This document shows, piece after piece, positions 7,317-15,215 of a stretch of 42,177 bases of DNA. The translations under genes were made by a program, and so were the position numbers. The notes beneath the pieces are model-generated. The model made no database searches. It saw only the letters and a program-made list of their open reading frames with translations, and was not told the DNA's origin. Position 1 is the stretch's first letter, and every line of letters starts with the position of its first letter. The DNA is taken from the NCBI GenBank assembly GCA_049511415.1, contig JBEKYC010000064.1:1-42177 (forward strand). Direction: 5' to 3'. The stretch comes from Bog-159 sp049511415. GTDB lineage: Bacteria; Acidobacteriota; Terriglobia; Bryobacterales; Bryobacteraceae.

Positions 7317-8612
7317 ATGAATACGGAAGCCAAGCTCCGCCGCCACGCGCGGACGATTTTCAAAGCCGCCCTGGCCGCCGCGAATCCGGAAGCAGGCGTG
7401 ACCCGCTGTCTGGTGCGCCAGGATTTCGCACGCTACCGGCACATCTACGTGGTGGGCGCGGGAAAGGCCGGCGCCGCCATGGCGCGCGCGGCCGAGCGCG
7501 TCCTGGGCCGGCGGATCACGCGCGGTCTGTTGAATGTCAAATATGGCCACACGCTCCGTTTGGCCCGTATCGAACTGAACGAATGCGGCCATCCGGTGCC
7601 CGACGAACGCGGCGTGGAAGGCTCGCGGCGGATCGCCGAAATCGCCGGGTCCGCCGGCGCGGACGACTTGGTGCTCTGCCTGATTTCGGGCGGCGCGTCC
7701 GCCCTGTTGCCGCTGCCCGCCGATCCCATCTCACTCGCCGAAAAGCAGGAGACCACCAGGTTGCTGCTGGCCTGCGGCGCCGGCATCCACGAATTCAACG
7801 CTGTCCGTAAACACATCTCCCAGATCAAGGGCGGCCAACTGGCGCGCCTGGCGCACCCCGCGCGGGTCCTGTCGCTGCTGCTTTCCGATGTGCCCGGCGA
7901 CGATTTGGACGTCATCGGTTCCGGACCGACCGCGCCGGACGGCTCCGCCTTCGCGGACGCCCGCGCCGTTCTGGAGAAGTATGCCATTCAGGATCGCGTG
8001 CCGGCTTGTGTGCGGGAAAGAATCGCACGCGGCGCACGCGGCGAGATTGCGGAGACGCCCAAGCCCGGTGACCGGATCTTCCAGCGCGTGCGCAATGCCG
8101 TGACTGGCAGTAATCGCCTGGCCGTGGATGCCGCCGCGGCGCGCGCCCGTGAACTGGGGTTTCGCACGTTGGTGCTCTCCACGTTCATTGAAGGCGAGAC
8201 GCGAGAGATTGCGCGCATGCACGCCGCGATCGCAAAAGAGATCGTGCGCTTCGGGCGTCCTCTGAAACCGCCGGCCTGCATCGTTACGGGTGGCGAGACC
8301 ACGGTCACCGTGCGCGGCGACGGTTTGGGCGGCCGTAACCAGGAATTCGTTTTGGCGGCTGCCTTGGATATCGCGGGATTGCGAAATGTAGTGGTGTTCA
8401 GTGCCGGCACGGACGGGACCGACGGTCCGACCGATGCCGCCGGCGCGATCGCCGACGGGCAGACCGTGGATCGCGATGCGCGTGCTCCGGAATTCCTGGC
8501 ACGCAACGATTCGTATCATTACTTCGAGGGTCTGGGCGACCTGGTGAAAACCGGTCCCACGAATACCAACGTGATGGACGTGCGCCTGATTCTGGTAGGA
8601 GAGCCGCGATGA
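7317..8612 (+). CDS. Glycerate 2-kinase (MOFRL/DUF4147 family)
   Basis: A 431-residue kinase expected to phosphorylate D-glycerate to 2-phosphoglycerate with ATP, feeding lower glycolysis. The N-terminal DUF4147 domain (~1-240) shows VVGAGKAGAAMARAAERVL, CLISGGASALLPLP, ETTRLLLACGAGIHEFNAVR and LSDVPGDDLDVIGSGPTAPD, all typical. The C-terminal MOFRL domain (~310-425) shows VTGGETTVTVRGDGLGGRNQ and AGTDGTDGPTDAAGA, ending TGPTNTNVMDVRLILV. AGGT lies just before the ATG. It overlaps the TPR gene by four bases (ATGA). Confidence 0.93.
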   Translation: MNTEAKLRRHARTIFKAALAAANPEAGVTRCLVRQDFARYRHIYVVGAGKAGAAMARAAERVLGRRITRGLLNVKYGHTLRLARIELNECGHPVPDERGVEGSRRIAEIAGSAGADDLVLCLISGGASALLPLPADPISLAEKQETTRLLLACGAGIHEFNAVRKHISQIKGGQLARLAHPARVLSLLLSDVPGDDLDVIGSGPTAPDGSAFADARAVLEKYAIQDRVPACVRERIARGARGEIAETPKPGDRIFQRVRNAVTGSNRLAVDAAAARARELGFRTLVLSTFIEGETREIARMHAAIAKEIVRFGRPLKPPACIVTGGETTVTVRGDGLGGRNQEFVLAAALDIAGLRNVVVFSAGTDGTDGPTDAAGAIADGQTVDRDARAPEFLARNDSYHYFEGLGDLVKTGPTNTNVMDVRLILVGEPR

Positions 8613-8965
8613 GCTTCTGGCGCAAAGAGGTCATCGGTTTTGCGCTCGACCGCGAGACCGCCGCGCATGTCAGCGAGCAGAAAGCATGGATCGCGCGCGA
8701 ACCCTCGAATCCGCGGCCCTGGTTCAATCTGGCCCAACTGTACCGCATGGAGCAAAAGCCGGATGAAGCGCTGGCGTTGCTGCTCGAAGCCGTGCGGCTG
8801 GACGAAGCCTGCGCCGATGCGCACGCGGCGTTGGCTGAAATCTACGCCGTACGCGAGGACTACGCGGCCGCGTGGCGCCACGCACGCAGAGCCGCGACGC
8901 AGGGCAATCCACGTGGCCTGGAAATGCTCCGCCGCCATCGCATTGCGGAGCCACCGGCAGTTTAG
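8609..8965 (+). CDS. Small TPR-repeat protein
   Basis: A 118-residue protein translationally coupled to glycerate kinase through an ATGA overlap. Residues ~30-100 contain about two tetratricopeptide units: NPRPWFNLAQLYRMEQKPDE, ALALLLEAVRLDEACADAHA, ALAEIYAVREDYAAAWRHAR. These show the W/LG/Y/A/P spacing of TPRs, a fold for protein-protein contact. There is no signal peptide. A role with the kinase is possible but unsupported beyond adjacency. Its last four bases overlap the convergent end of msrA. Confidence 0.75.
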   Translation: MSFWRKEVIGFALDRETAAHVSEQKAWIAREPSNPRPWFNLAQLYRMEQKPDEALALLLEAVRLDEACADAHAALAEIYAVREDYAAAWRHARRAATQGNPRGLEMLRRHRIAEPPAV

Positions 8966-9609
8966 GGCTGTTTGGCCAACTCCGGCACTTTCTGGCGGAC
9001 CTTATCGACCTTGGGCTGCGCCACGCCCATCACGTAAGGATTGTGCGGATTGCGGTTACAGAAGTTTTGGTGGTGCTCTTCGGCGGGATAGAACGCCTTC
9101 AATTCCACCACCTGCGTCACGATGGGGGCATGAAACACCTTGGCGTCATTCAACTGCTTGATATAGGCTTCGGCGATGCGCTTTTGTTCCGAATTCCCGT
9201 AGAAGATCGCGGAACGATATTGCGAGCCGTAGTCCGGACCCTGGCGATTCAATTCAGTGGGGTCGTGGGCCACATCGAAAAACACCTTCAGGACTTGGCC
9301 ATACGAGATTCTCCGCGGATCGAAGGTCACCTTTACCGACTCGGCGTGTCCGGTGGTTCCGGTGCTGACGATTTCATAATGCGCGGACGCCGCATCGCCG
9401 CCGGAATAACCCGAAACAACCTTCTTAACACCCTCTATTTGTTGAAATACGGCTTCCATGCACCAGAAGCAGCCGCCGGCCAGAACCGCGGTCTGATCTC
9501 CCTGGAGCGTCTTGTTGTCGAGGGCGGGATCGGGGAACGTAACCGCCGGCAGCGTGTGGACGGCGAAAGCCAGGAGGAGAGCGATCAGGATAGCCCGTGT
9601 GAATCTCAT
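8962..9609 (-). CDS. msrA: Peptide-methionine (S)-S-oxide reductase, probably exported
   Basis: A 215-residue MsrA, which reduces methionine-S-sulfoxide in damaged proteins. The catalytic motif GGCFWCMEAVFQ is present (nucleophile Cys47, second Cys50), followed by GVKKVVSGYSGG, HAESVKVTFDP, FFDVAHDPTELNRQGPDYG and YRSAIFYGNSEQ, all diagnostic. It begins MRFTRAILIALLLAFAVHTL, a clear signal peptide, so the enzyme probably works in the periplasm. The frame runs open 35 codons upstream without plausible protein, so the ATG at 9609 is chosen. No Shine-Dalgarno is obvious. TATACT at 9642-9637 (minus strand) is a candidate -10. Confidence 0.94.
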   Translation of the reverse strand: MRFTRAILIALLLAFAVHTLPAVTFPDPALDNKTLQGDQTAVLAGGCFWCMEAVFQQIEGVKKVVSGYSGGDAASAHYEIVSTGTTGHAESVKVTFDPRRISYGQVLKVFFDVAHDPTELNRQGPDYGSQYRSAIFYGNSEQKRIAEAYIKQLNDAKVFHAPIVTQVVELKAFYPAEEHHQNFCNRNPHNPYVMGVAQPKVDKVRQKVPELAKQP

Positions 9610-9636
9610 AGCGTGCCAGATCGTGCTAATCTCCCA

Positions 9637-9642
9637 AGTATA
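9637..9642 (-). promoter_or_regulatory. Candidate -10 box for msrA
   Basis: TATACT on the minus strand lies 27 bases upstream of the msrA ATG, giving a predicted leader of about 20 nt. It matches the sigma-70 consensus at 5 of 6 positions. No -35 assignment is made. Confidence 0.3.
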
Positions 9643-9693
9643 GCTTACAGCGTCTGGTAAGCACGACACTGCACGCGAAGAAGGAGTTGTCTC

Positions 9694-11172
9694 ATGGCCT
9701 CCGTAATGGCACACCCGTCGGAAACAACCGTTCCGATTTCAGCTACGAAGCTGCTCATCAACAACCGCTGGATTGCGAGCCAATCCGGCAAGACTTTTGC
9801 AACCATAGACCCATCCACGGGCGAAGAAATCTGCCAGATCGCCGAGGCGGATGCCGCCGATGTGGACATTGCGGTCGCCGCCGCGCGGGCCGCGTTCGAG
9901 CATGGGCCGTGGCGCAAATTGCCGGCGTCCGAACGCGGGCGATTGCTGCACCGTCTGGCCGACCTGATCGAAACGCACGCCGACGAACTGGCGCGGATCG
10001 AGGCGCTCGACAATGGCAAGCCCTATTCGATAGCCAAAGCCGTGGACGTGGCTGCCACGGTAGCCTGTTACCGCTATTTCGCCGGCTGGTCCGATAAGAT
10101 TCAGGGCAAGACCATCCCCGTGGACGGCAATTATTTCTGCTACACGCGCCACGAACCAGTGGGCGTGGTGGGCCAGATCATCCCCTGGAACTTCCCCATG
10201 TTGATGCAGGCATGGAAACTGGCGCCGGCACTGGCGACGGGCAATACCGTGGTGATGAAGCCCGCCGAGCAAACGCCGCTTAGCGCGCTGCGAATCGGCG
10301 AGCTCATTATCGAAGCCGGATTCCCGCCGGGTGTCGTAAACCTGCTGCCGGGATTTGGACCAACCGCGGGTGCGGCGATCGCCAACCACATGGATGTGGA
10401 CAAAGTGGCGTTCACCGGTTCCACCGAAGTCGGCCACCTCATCATGGAATCGGCCGCCAAGTCAAATTTGAAGCGCGTGACGCTGGAACTCGGCGGCAAG
10501 AGCCCCAATATCGTTTTCGCCGATACGGATCTGGACGAAGCCGTGGAGGGCGCGCACTTCGGTTTGTTCTTTAACCACGGCCAGTGCTGCTGCGCGGGCT
10601 CGCGCGTTTTCGTGGAGCGGAAGATTTACGATCAGTTCGTGGAAAAGAGCAGTGCGCGCGCCCGGAGACGCACGGTGGGCGATCCTTTCGATCCCACCAC
10701 CGAGCAGGGGCCGCAGGTGGACGAAGCGCAATTCGACAAGGTGATGGGCTACATCGAGTCCGGCCGCCGCGAGGGCGCCAAACTGATGTGCGGTGGCGAT
10801 CGCGTGGGGGATCGCGGCTACTTCATTCAGCCGACCGTATTCGCCGACGTGGCCGACGAGATGAAGATCGCCCGCGAGGAGATCTTCGGGCCGGTGATGA
10901 GCATCATCCCGTTCAACAATATCGACGAAGTCGTGGATCGCGCGAACCGCACCACCTATGGTCTGGCCGCCGCGGTTTGGACGCGCGACATTCAGAAGGC
11001 GCATGCCATTGCCAACAGCGTGCGCGCCGGCACGGTCTGGGTAAACTGCTACAACGTGCTGGACACCCGCGCGCCATTTGGCGGCTTCAAGCAGTCCGGC
11101 ATCGGCCGCGAGTTGGGCGAGTACGGATTGCAGCAATACACCGAAGTGAAGACCGTAATCGTCAAGATGTAA
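9694..11172 (+). CDS. NAD(P)-dependent aldehyde dehydrogenase (ALDH1/2-like)
   Basis: A 492-residue ALDH oxidising an aldehyde to the acid. The cofactor-binding PWNFP motif (Asn166) is followed by VVMKPAEQTPLSAL, the FTGSTEVG loop, the general-base motif LELGGKSPNIV (Glu265), and the nucleophile in NHGQCCCAGSR (Cys299, centre of three Cys). The C-terminus holds EEIFGPVMSIIPF and APFGGFKQSGIGRELGEYGL. GAAGGAG seven bases before the ATG makes the start firm. The best resemblance is to broad-range class 1/2 enzymes, not to CoA-acylating microcompartment ALDHs. The substrate is unknown. It is convergent with the TonB receptor, with 19 bases between stops. Confidence 0.95.
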   Translation: MASVMAHPSETTVPISATKLLINNRWIASQSGKTFATIDPSTGEEICQIAEADAADVDIAVAAARAAFEHGPWRKLPASERGRLLHRLADLIETHADELARIEALDNGKPYSIAKAVDVAATVACYRYFAGWSDKIQGKTIPVDGNYFCYTRHEPVGVVGQIIPWNFPMLMQAWKLAPALATGNTVVMKPAEQTPLSALRIGELIIEAGFPPGVVNLLPGFGPTAGAAIANHMDVDKVAFTGSTEVGHLIMESAAKSNLKRVTLELGGKSPNIVFADTDLDEAVEGAHFGLFFNHGQCCCAGSRVFVERKIYDQFVEKSSARARRRTVGDPFDPTTEQGPQVDEAQFDKVMGYIESGRREGAKLMCGGDRVGDRGYFIQPTVFADVADEMKIAREEIFGPVMSIIPFNNIDEVVDRANRTTYGLAAAVWTRDIQKAHAIANSVRAGTVWVNCYNVLDTRAPFGGFKQSGIGRELGEYGLQQYTEVKTVIVKM

Positions 11173-11191
11173 GCCGGGCAGCCGCCGCGTC

Positions 11192-14100
11192 TCAAAATAT
11201 CAGCTTCAACGCCAGTTGCAGCAGACGCGGCGGCCCGGCTTGCAGGATCTGTCCAAAGTCCGGCGACTCCAGGTCGTTCTCCGGCAGTCCGAAATTCGGA
11301 TGGTTCAGAGTATTGAAAGACTCCGCCCGGAATTGTAACCGCTTCGACTCGTTAATCACAAAGTCCTTGAACAGCGAGATGTCCACGCTCTCGATGCCCG
11401 GCCCCCGCACTACGTTGCGCCCCTCATTACCGAATTGGCCTGCCTGCGTTACCGGATTCAGTTGCAGGAATGCGGAGCGGCTCACCCATTCGTTCGGAGT
11501 GTGCGGTCCGTCATTGGGATTCGAAACCAGATCCGGCCGGCTGGAGTAGAATCCCGTAATTTCCGGTGCGCTGCCTTGCAGGGAGACATTGGCGCTGTCG
11601 TAAACCGTGAACGGCGTTCCCGAGGAGATGCTGGCGATGGTATTGAACTGCCATCCATTGAGTAGCAAGTCCGCCGGCCGCGCCGCATTCCGCCAACGGG
11701 GCAGCCGGTAGCTTCCGCTGAACACAAAACGATTCTTGGCGTCGAACAGCGAGGGGCCGTGCTCAGCGCTCAAATCGAACGGATTCTGCGCCAGGTCGTT
11801 CTCACCCGCCACCAGCGTTGGCGCGGAGCCGGCCACGTTCAGGGACGAGATATAGTCCAGGCTCTTCGAGAACCAGTAAGAAGCCAGGAAGCTCAGGTTA
11901 CGGCTGAACTGTCGCGAGAACGCCACCTGCAAGGCATGGTAGGTGGAGCTGGAATCGTCGGCGATCAAGCCCACCGATCCGTAGTCGCAGACGCCCGCCG
12001 CGTTGCAATCGGCATACTCGCGGCGTTGCTCGGTGTTCTCGGCCGTGGCGCCGGGACCATAAATGGAAGGATTCGCTTCGATGAAGCGCGGCAGGTGTGT
12101 GCCCTTGTTCCCGACGTAGCGCACGTCCAGTAAGTAGTCGTTGGCGATGACGTGTTGAATCGTGAAGTTCCAGTTTTGCGAGTAAGGCGGCAGCATACCC
12201 TGCTGCACCGTCAGGATAGTCGCCGGCTGCACGAACTGTTGATTCACGAAAGGCGGCGTCTGGCCGCCATAAGGATTGGCCAGATTGAAGCCGGGCCCCG
12301 CCAACTGGTAAGCCTCGGTCCACGGCAGGGCACTGACAGCCGCCTGCAGAGGCCCGCCCACGCCGTTGGTATAGCCGTCATAGAAGATGCCATAAGCTGC
12401 ACGGATAGTGGTTTTGGCAGTGCCAAACGGATCCCACGCCAAGCCTACGCGCGGCATGAACTCGTGGTAATCGACCGCTGCAATACCGGCCGGCACGCCC
12501 TTGTCGCCCGGAAATAACAATCCCGGAGGCGCGCTCGGCATGACGGTGGATTGTTCACCTGGCGCCCATTCATTCATGCGGTTGCGGATGTCGGTATATG
12601 GCGTGTTGATTTCGTAGCGCAGACCATAGTTGATGGTCAGCCGGGGCGTCACGCGAAATTCGTCCTGGGCATACCCGCCCGCGACCCACTTCCGTAGGCC
12701 GCGGTTGAAATCGCCGCCGCCCTGAAAGAACTGGACGGATTGTCCCAGCAGCAAACTGGCGAACGAATCGCTGGCCGGGAACGGGGCGAACACGAAAAAC
12801 CCGTTGGTGGCGATGCCCAGTAACACGTTGATCTGCTGCCGGTCCAGGTCGGCGCCCAGTTTCAGATTGTGACGGCCGCGCGTCATGGCAATCGAATAAG
12901 ATCCCTGGTAGTCGTTCTGGGCAGTGTTTTGCGGTCCCGTAATGGGATTACCCACGTCGCCGTAGCCGCTGACGATCAGAAACGGGATGCCGGAGTTAGT
13001 GCCCAGCGTGGGTTGATAGTCGAAGCCCAGGCTGCTCCCCGGTGTATGATTCTGTGCGTCTTCGTAAATGAATACATTGCGGAAGAATGCCAGCCGCACG
13101 GTCTGCGTGGTCTGGGGCGAGAATGTATGCACATGCGACACCGTGAAGGAGTTAGTGGTGATGGCATTGGTTACCGGAAAGCCGGGGACATTCGATCCAT
13201 TGATGGGCAGGGGGTCCAGCGCACTCAAAGAACTGGCTGCGTACCGCGCGAAGATCTGGTCGTTGTTGCTGAAGTAGTGATCCAGCCGGAAGCCGCCCTG
13301 GTTGTAGTTATCGCTCTCAATCTGGGTCGCCTCATAAAGCGATGGCGAGACATTTCCCAACGGATACAAAGCCCCCGCGCTCAACCCGACCGGGCTGAGC
13401 AGCGACGCCGGGATCTTGTTGCCCGGGAATGGCTGGCCGGTAAACTCGTTGATGAGTGGCACTGGCTGGCCGGTGCTTGGATCCGTAAGGCCGGAAAAAT
13501 CGCCGGTGCGCTCCGCGGCAGTTGGCACGATCGCCGCTTGTGACTCGCCTTGATAGTCGCGCTGCCCTTCGTAATAGGCGAAAAAGAAGTCCTTATTGCG
13601 CCGGATCGGGCCGCCGATGGTGGCCCCAAACTGGTTCAGGTGCAACGGTTCGGTGCTGGTGGCGAAGAAGTTGCGCGCGTCGAATGCATCGTTGCGCAGG
13701 AACTCGTATAGATCGCCATGAAAGCTGTTCGTTCCCGACTTAGTGACTACCGACGTGGTGGCCCCACTGGTGTCGCCGTACTCCGCCGGCGCATCCAATG
13801 TCAGGATCCGGAATTCGCTGATGGCGTCCACCGGCGTACGCAGGGCAAAGCCTCCATTCACGCTGTCTACGTTGGTCACGCCATCCAGTAGATAGTTATT
13901 CGATTCGGGCCGCTGCCCATTGACCGCGAAGGTCTGACCGCTGCGCAGGATGCCGCCCGCTTCGGACAAGCCCGCGGTCATGGGGGCCACGCCGGGCTGC
14001 AACAGGCCGAGTTGCATGAGATTGCGCCCGTCCAAGGGTAAATCCGTCGCATCCCGATCCGACACTACGTTGCCCAGGGCAGAATTAGTATCCACCAGCT

Positions 14101-14455
14101 CAGTCCGGGCCGCCACCGTGACCTCACTGTGAGCGCTGGCGATCTGTAGCTGCACCGGGTAATTGACTGTCCGCCCGACGTCTATGCGGATTGAAGAGGC
14201 GGAAAACGGCGCAAAGCCTTCAGCGCTGACTGTCAGCGAATAGTCGCCCACAGGCAGGCCGGAAAATCGGAATGTCCCCTGGGGCGATGCGATTACCGAC
14301 TGGCGGAGTCCGGTCTGAGAGTTCTGCGCGGTGATCTGCGCGGCGCGCACGGCGGCGGACGAAGGATCGAAGATGTGACCTTCCAAATTGCCCACCGGAT
14401 CCTGCGCGATCAGTAACCCGCAGAGACATACAAATGCCGCAGCTAACTTGCACAT
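11192..14455 (-). CDS. TonB-dependent outer-membrane receptor with carboxypeptidase-regulatory-like domain (Oar-like)
   Basis: A 1087-residue outer-membrane protein. It has a signal peptide (residues 1-18, CLCGLLIAQ), a carboxypeptidase-regulatory-like Ig fold at ~22-105 (GNLEGHIFDPSSAAVRAAQI, FRFSGLPVGDYSLTVSAEGF), a TonB plug at ~115-230 (LPLDGRNLMQLGLLQPGV, NNYLLDGVTNVD), then a long beta-barrel ending LQLALKLIF, whose terminal Phe is the usual barrel-assembly signal. Proteins of this layout are very abundant in acidobacteria and take up or bind large ligands, often glycans. The ligand here is unknown. The start at 14455 follows AGAGGTG. The longer TTG frame to 14521 runs through the promoter region. 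Confidence 0.92.
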   Translation of the reverse strand: MCKLAAAFVCLCGLLIAQDPVGNLEGHIFDPSSAAVRAAQITAQNSQTGLRQSVIASPQGTFRFSGLPVGDYSLTVSAEGFAPFSASSIRIDVGRTVNYPVQLQIASAHSEVTVAARTELVDTNSALGNVVSDRDATDLPLDGRNLMQLGLLQPGVAPMTAGLSEAGGILRSGQTFAVNGQRPESNNYLLDGVTNVDSVNGGFALRTPVDAISEFRILTLDAPAEYGDTSGATTSVVTKSGTNSFHGDLYEFLRNDAFDARNFFATSTEPLHLNQFGATIGGPIRRNKDFFFAYYEGQRDYQGESQAAIVPTAAERTGDFSGLTDPSTGQPVPLINEFTGQPFPGNKIPASLLSPVGLSAGALYPLGNVSPSLYEATQIESDNYNQGGFRLDHYFSNNDQIFARYAASSLSALDPLPINGSNVPGFPVTNAITTNSFTVSHVHTFSPQTTQTVRLAFFRNVFIYEDAQNHTPGSSLGFDYQPTLGTNSGIPFLIVSGYGDVGNPITGPQNTAQNDYQGSYSIAMTRGRHNLKLGADLDRQQINVLLGIATNGFFVFAPFPASDSFASLLLGQSVQFFQGGGDFNRGLRKWVAGGYAQDEFRVTPRLTINYGLRYEINTPYTDIRNRMNEWAPGEQSTVMPSAPPGLLFPGDKGVPAGIAAVDYHEFMPRVGLAWDPFGTAKTTIRAAYGIFYDGYTNGVGGPLQAAVSALPWTEAYQLAGPGFNLANPYGGQTPPFVNQQFVQPATILTVQQGMLPPYSQNWNFTIQHVIANDYLLDVRYVGNKGTHLPRFIEANPSIYGPGATAENTEQRREYADCNAAGVCDYGSVGLIADDSSSTYHALQVAFSRQFSRNLSFLASYWFSKSLDYISSLNVAGSAPTLVAGENDLAQNPFDLSAEHGPSLFDAKNRFVFSGSYRLPRWRNAARPADLLLNGWQFNTIASISSGTPFTVYDSANVSLQGSAPEITGFYSSRPDLVSNPNDGPHTPNEWVSRSAFLQLNPVTQAGQFGNEGRNVVRGPGIESVDISLFKDFVINESKRLQFRAESFNTLNHPNFGLPENDLESPDFGQILQAGPPRLLQLALKLIF

Positions 14456-14485
14456 AGGTTGAAACACCTCTAAAGTAATGTCAGA

Positions 14486-14514
14486 AATGTAGGCCCTTTC
14501 GCGAGAACCGTCAA
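14486..14514 (-). promoter_or_regulatory. Promoter of the TonB receptor gene
   Basis: On the minus strand TTGACG (14514-14509), a 17-base spacer and TACATT (14491-14486) form a sigma-70-like promoter 31 bases upstream of the receptor ATG. Its -35 region is one arm of an 11-base inverted repeat shared with the divergent promoter. Confidence 0.5.
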
Positions 14515-14561
14515 TAATCAAAACTAACTATCTAAGCCGTAGTGTCAATCGATTATTGACG
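14509..14561. repeat. 11-base inverted repeat carrying both divergent -35 boxes
   Basis: CGTCAATAATC (14509-14519) and GATTATTGACG (14551-14561) are exact inverted copies separated by 31 bases. Each arm contains the -35 hexamer TTGACG of one of two back-to-back promoters. A second, shorter inverted repeat (GTCAAT...ATTGAC) lies inside the interval. This may be a shared regulator site. Confidence 0.55.
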
Positions 14562-14584
14562 CAAGGTTCCATCCGTGTAATAAT
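14556..14584 (+). promoter_or_regulatory. Strong promoter of the AhpD-like/TldD/LptFG operon
   Basis: TTGACG (14556-14561), a 17-base spacer, and AATAAT (14579-14584) preceded by TGT form an extended -10 promoter. The -35 matches 5 of 6 and the -10 matches 5 of 6 consensus bases. Transcription would start near 14591, only about 7 bases before the ATG at 14598, so the message may be leaderless. Confidence 0.6.
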
Positions 14585-14597
14585 TCGAACCTGTCTC

Positions 14598-15215
14598 ATG
14601 GCGAACGATAATTCAAAGATGGAGCCGATGTTCCTGCCAGGGGTGGAGGACAATCCGCAGCCGGGGCCGTATGCGGACAACATCCGCATGATGCAGGCGA
14701 GCGGAGCGGAATATCCGCAGATCTGGCATATGTTCGCCTACTTGCCCAAGGCCACCGACCACTTGGCCCGGTTTACGCAGGAGATTCTGCGCGGCCCGGG
14801 GCCGTTGAGCCCTGGGATCCGCGAACTGATTGCCGCGTATACGTCGTATCACAACCATTGCCCGTTTTGACTGAAGTCGCACGCCGCGGTCGCGGCGGAG
14901 CTGTTGGGCGACGAGAATTTGGTCTGGGGGGTCCTGCGCGATTTAGAGACCTCTCGGCTGGACGAAAAGCATAAAGCTCTGTTTCGTTTCGTGCATAAGG
15001 TGAATCACGACTCGCCGCGAATTACGCCTGAAGATATGCAGCCACTCTACGCCACCGGTTGGGATGACGATGCCATCTATCTGGCGATCACGGTCTGCGC
15101 CTTGTTCAATTTCTATAATCGGTGGATCGATGCCAGCGGCGTACATGCGCTTTCGGATGAAGCGCACCGCATAGGCGGGAAACGCACAGCCTTGCATGGC
15201 TATGCCCGAAGCTAA
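14598..15215 (+). CDS. Predicted selenoprotein of the AhpD/carboxymuconolactone-decarboxylase family (TGA at 14868 read as Sec)
   Basis: One reading frame of 205 residues if the TGA at 14868-14870 is decoded. The upstream part contains LSPGIRELIAAYTSYHNHC and the downstream part begins LKSHAAVAAELLGDENLVWG. Together they give C88-P-F-U91-L-K-S-H95, the family's catalytic C-x-x-C-x-x-x-H with selenocysteine at the second Cys. AhpD-like proteins are disulfide or peroxide reductases. Frame, composition and protein-like sequence continue past the TGA, and a hairpin follows at 14882-14897. Of the possible starts at 14598, 14619 and 14628, the first fits the promoter best. None has a Shine-Dalgarno. 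The 3' end overlaps the MFS gene by 20 bases. The alternative is a nonsense-mutated pseudogene. Confidence 0.72.
14871..14902 (+). promoter_or_regulatory. Bacterial SECIS-like hairpin after the in-frame TGA
   Basis: Directly after the TGA, CGCCGC (14882-14887) pairs perfectly with GCGGCG (14892-14897) around a four-base loop GGTC (14888-14891). Lower pairs are possible (C80-G98 with A81 bulged, C78-G100, G76-C101, A75-T102, with T77 bulged). The two loop Gs lie 17 nt after the TGA. Bacterial SECIS elements bound by SelB sit at this distance and typically carry a GGU-type loop and a bulged U, as in E. coli fdhF. I see the hairpin; its decoding role is inferred. Confidence 0.6.

Noticed and set aside
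9694..11172. Aldehyde dehydrogenase as the missing microcompartment enzyme
   Set aside because: It is 20 kb away, resembles class 1/2 ALDH rather than the CoA-acylating type, and has no obvious targeting tail.
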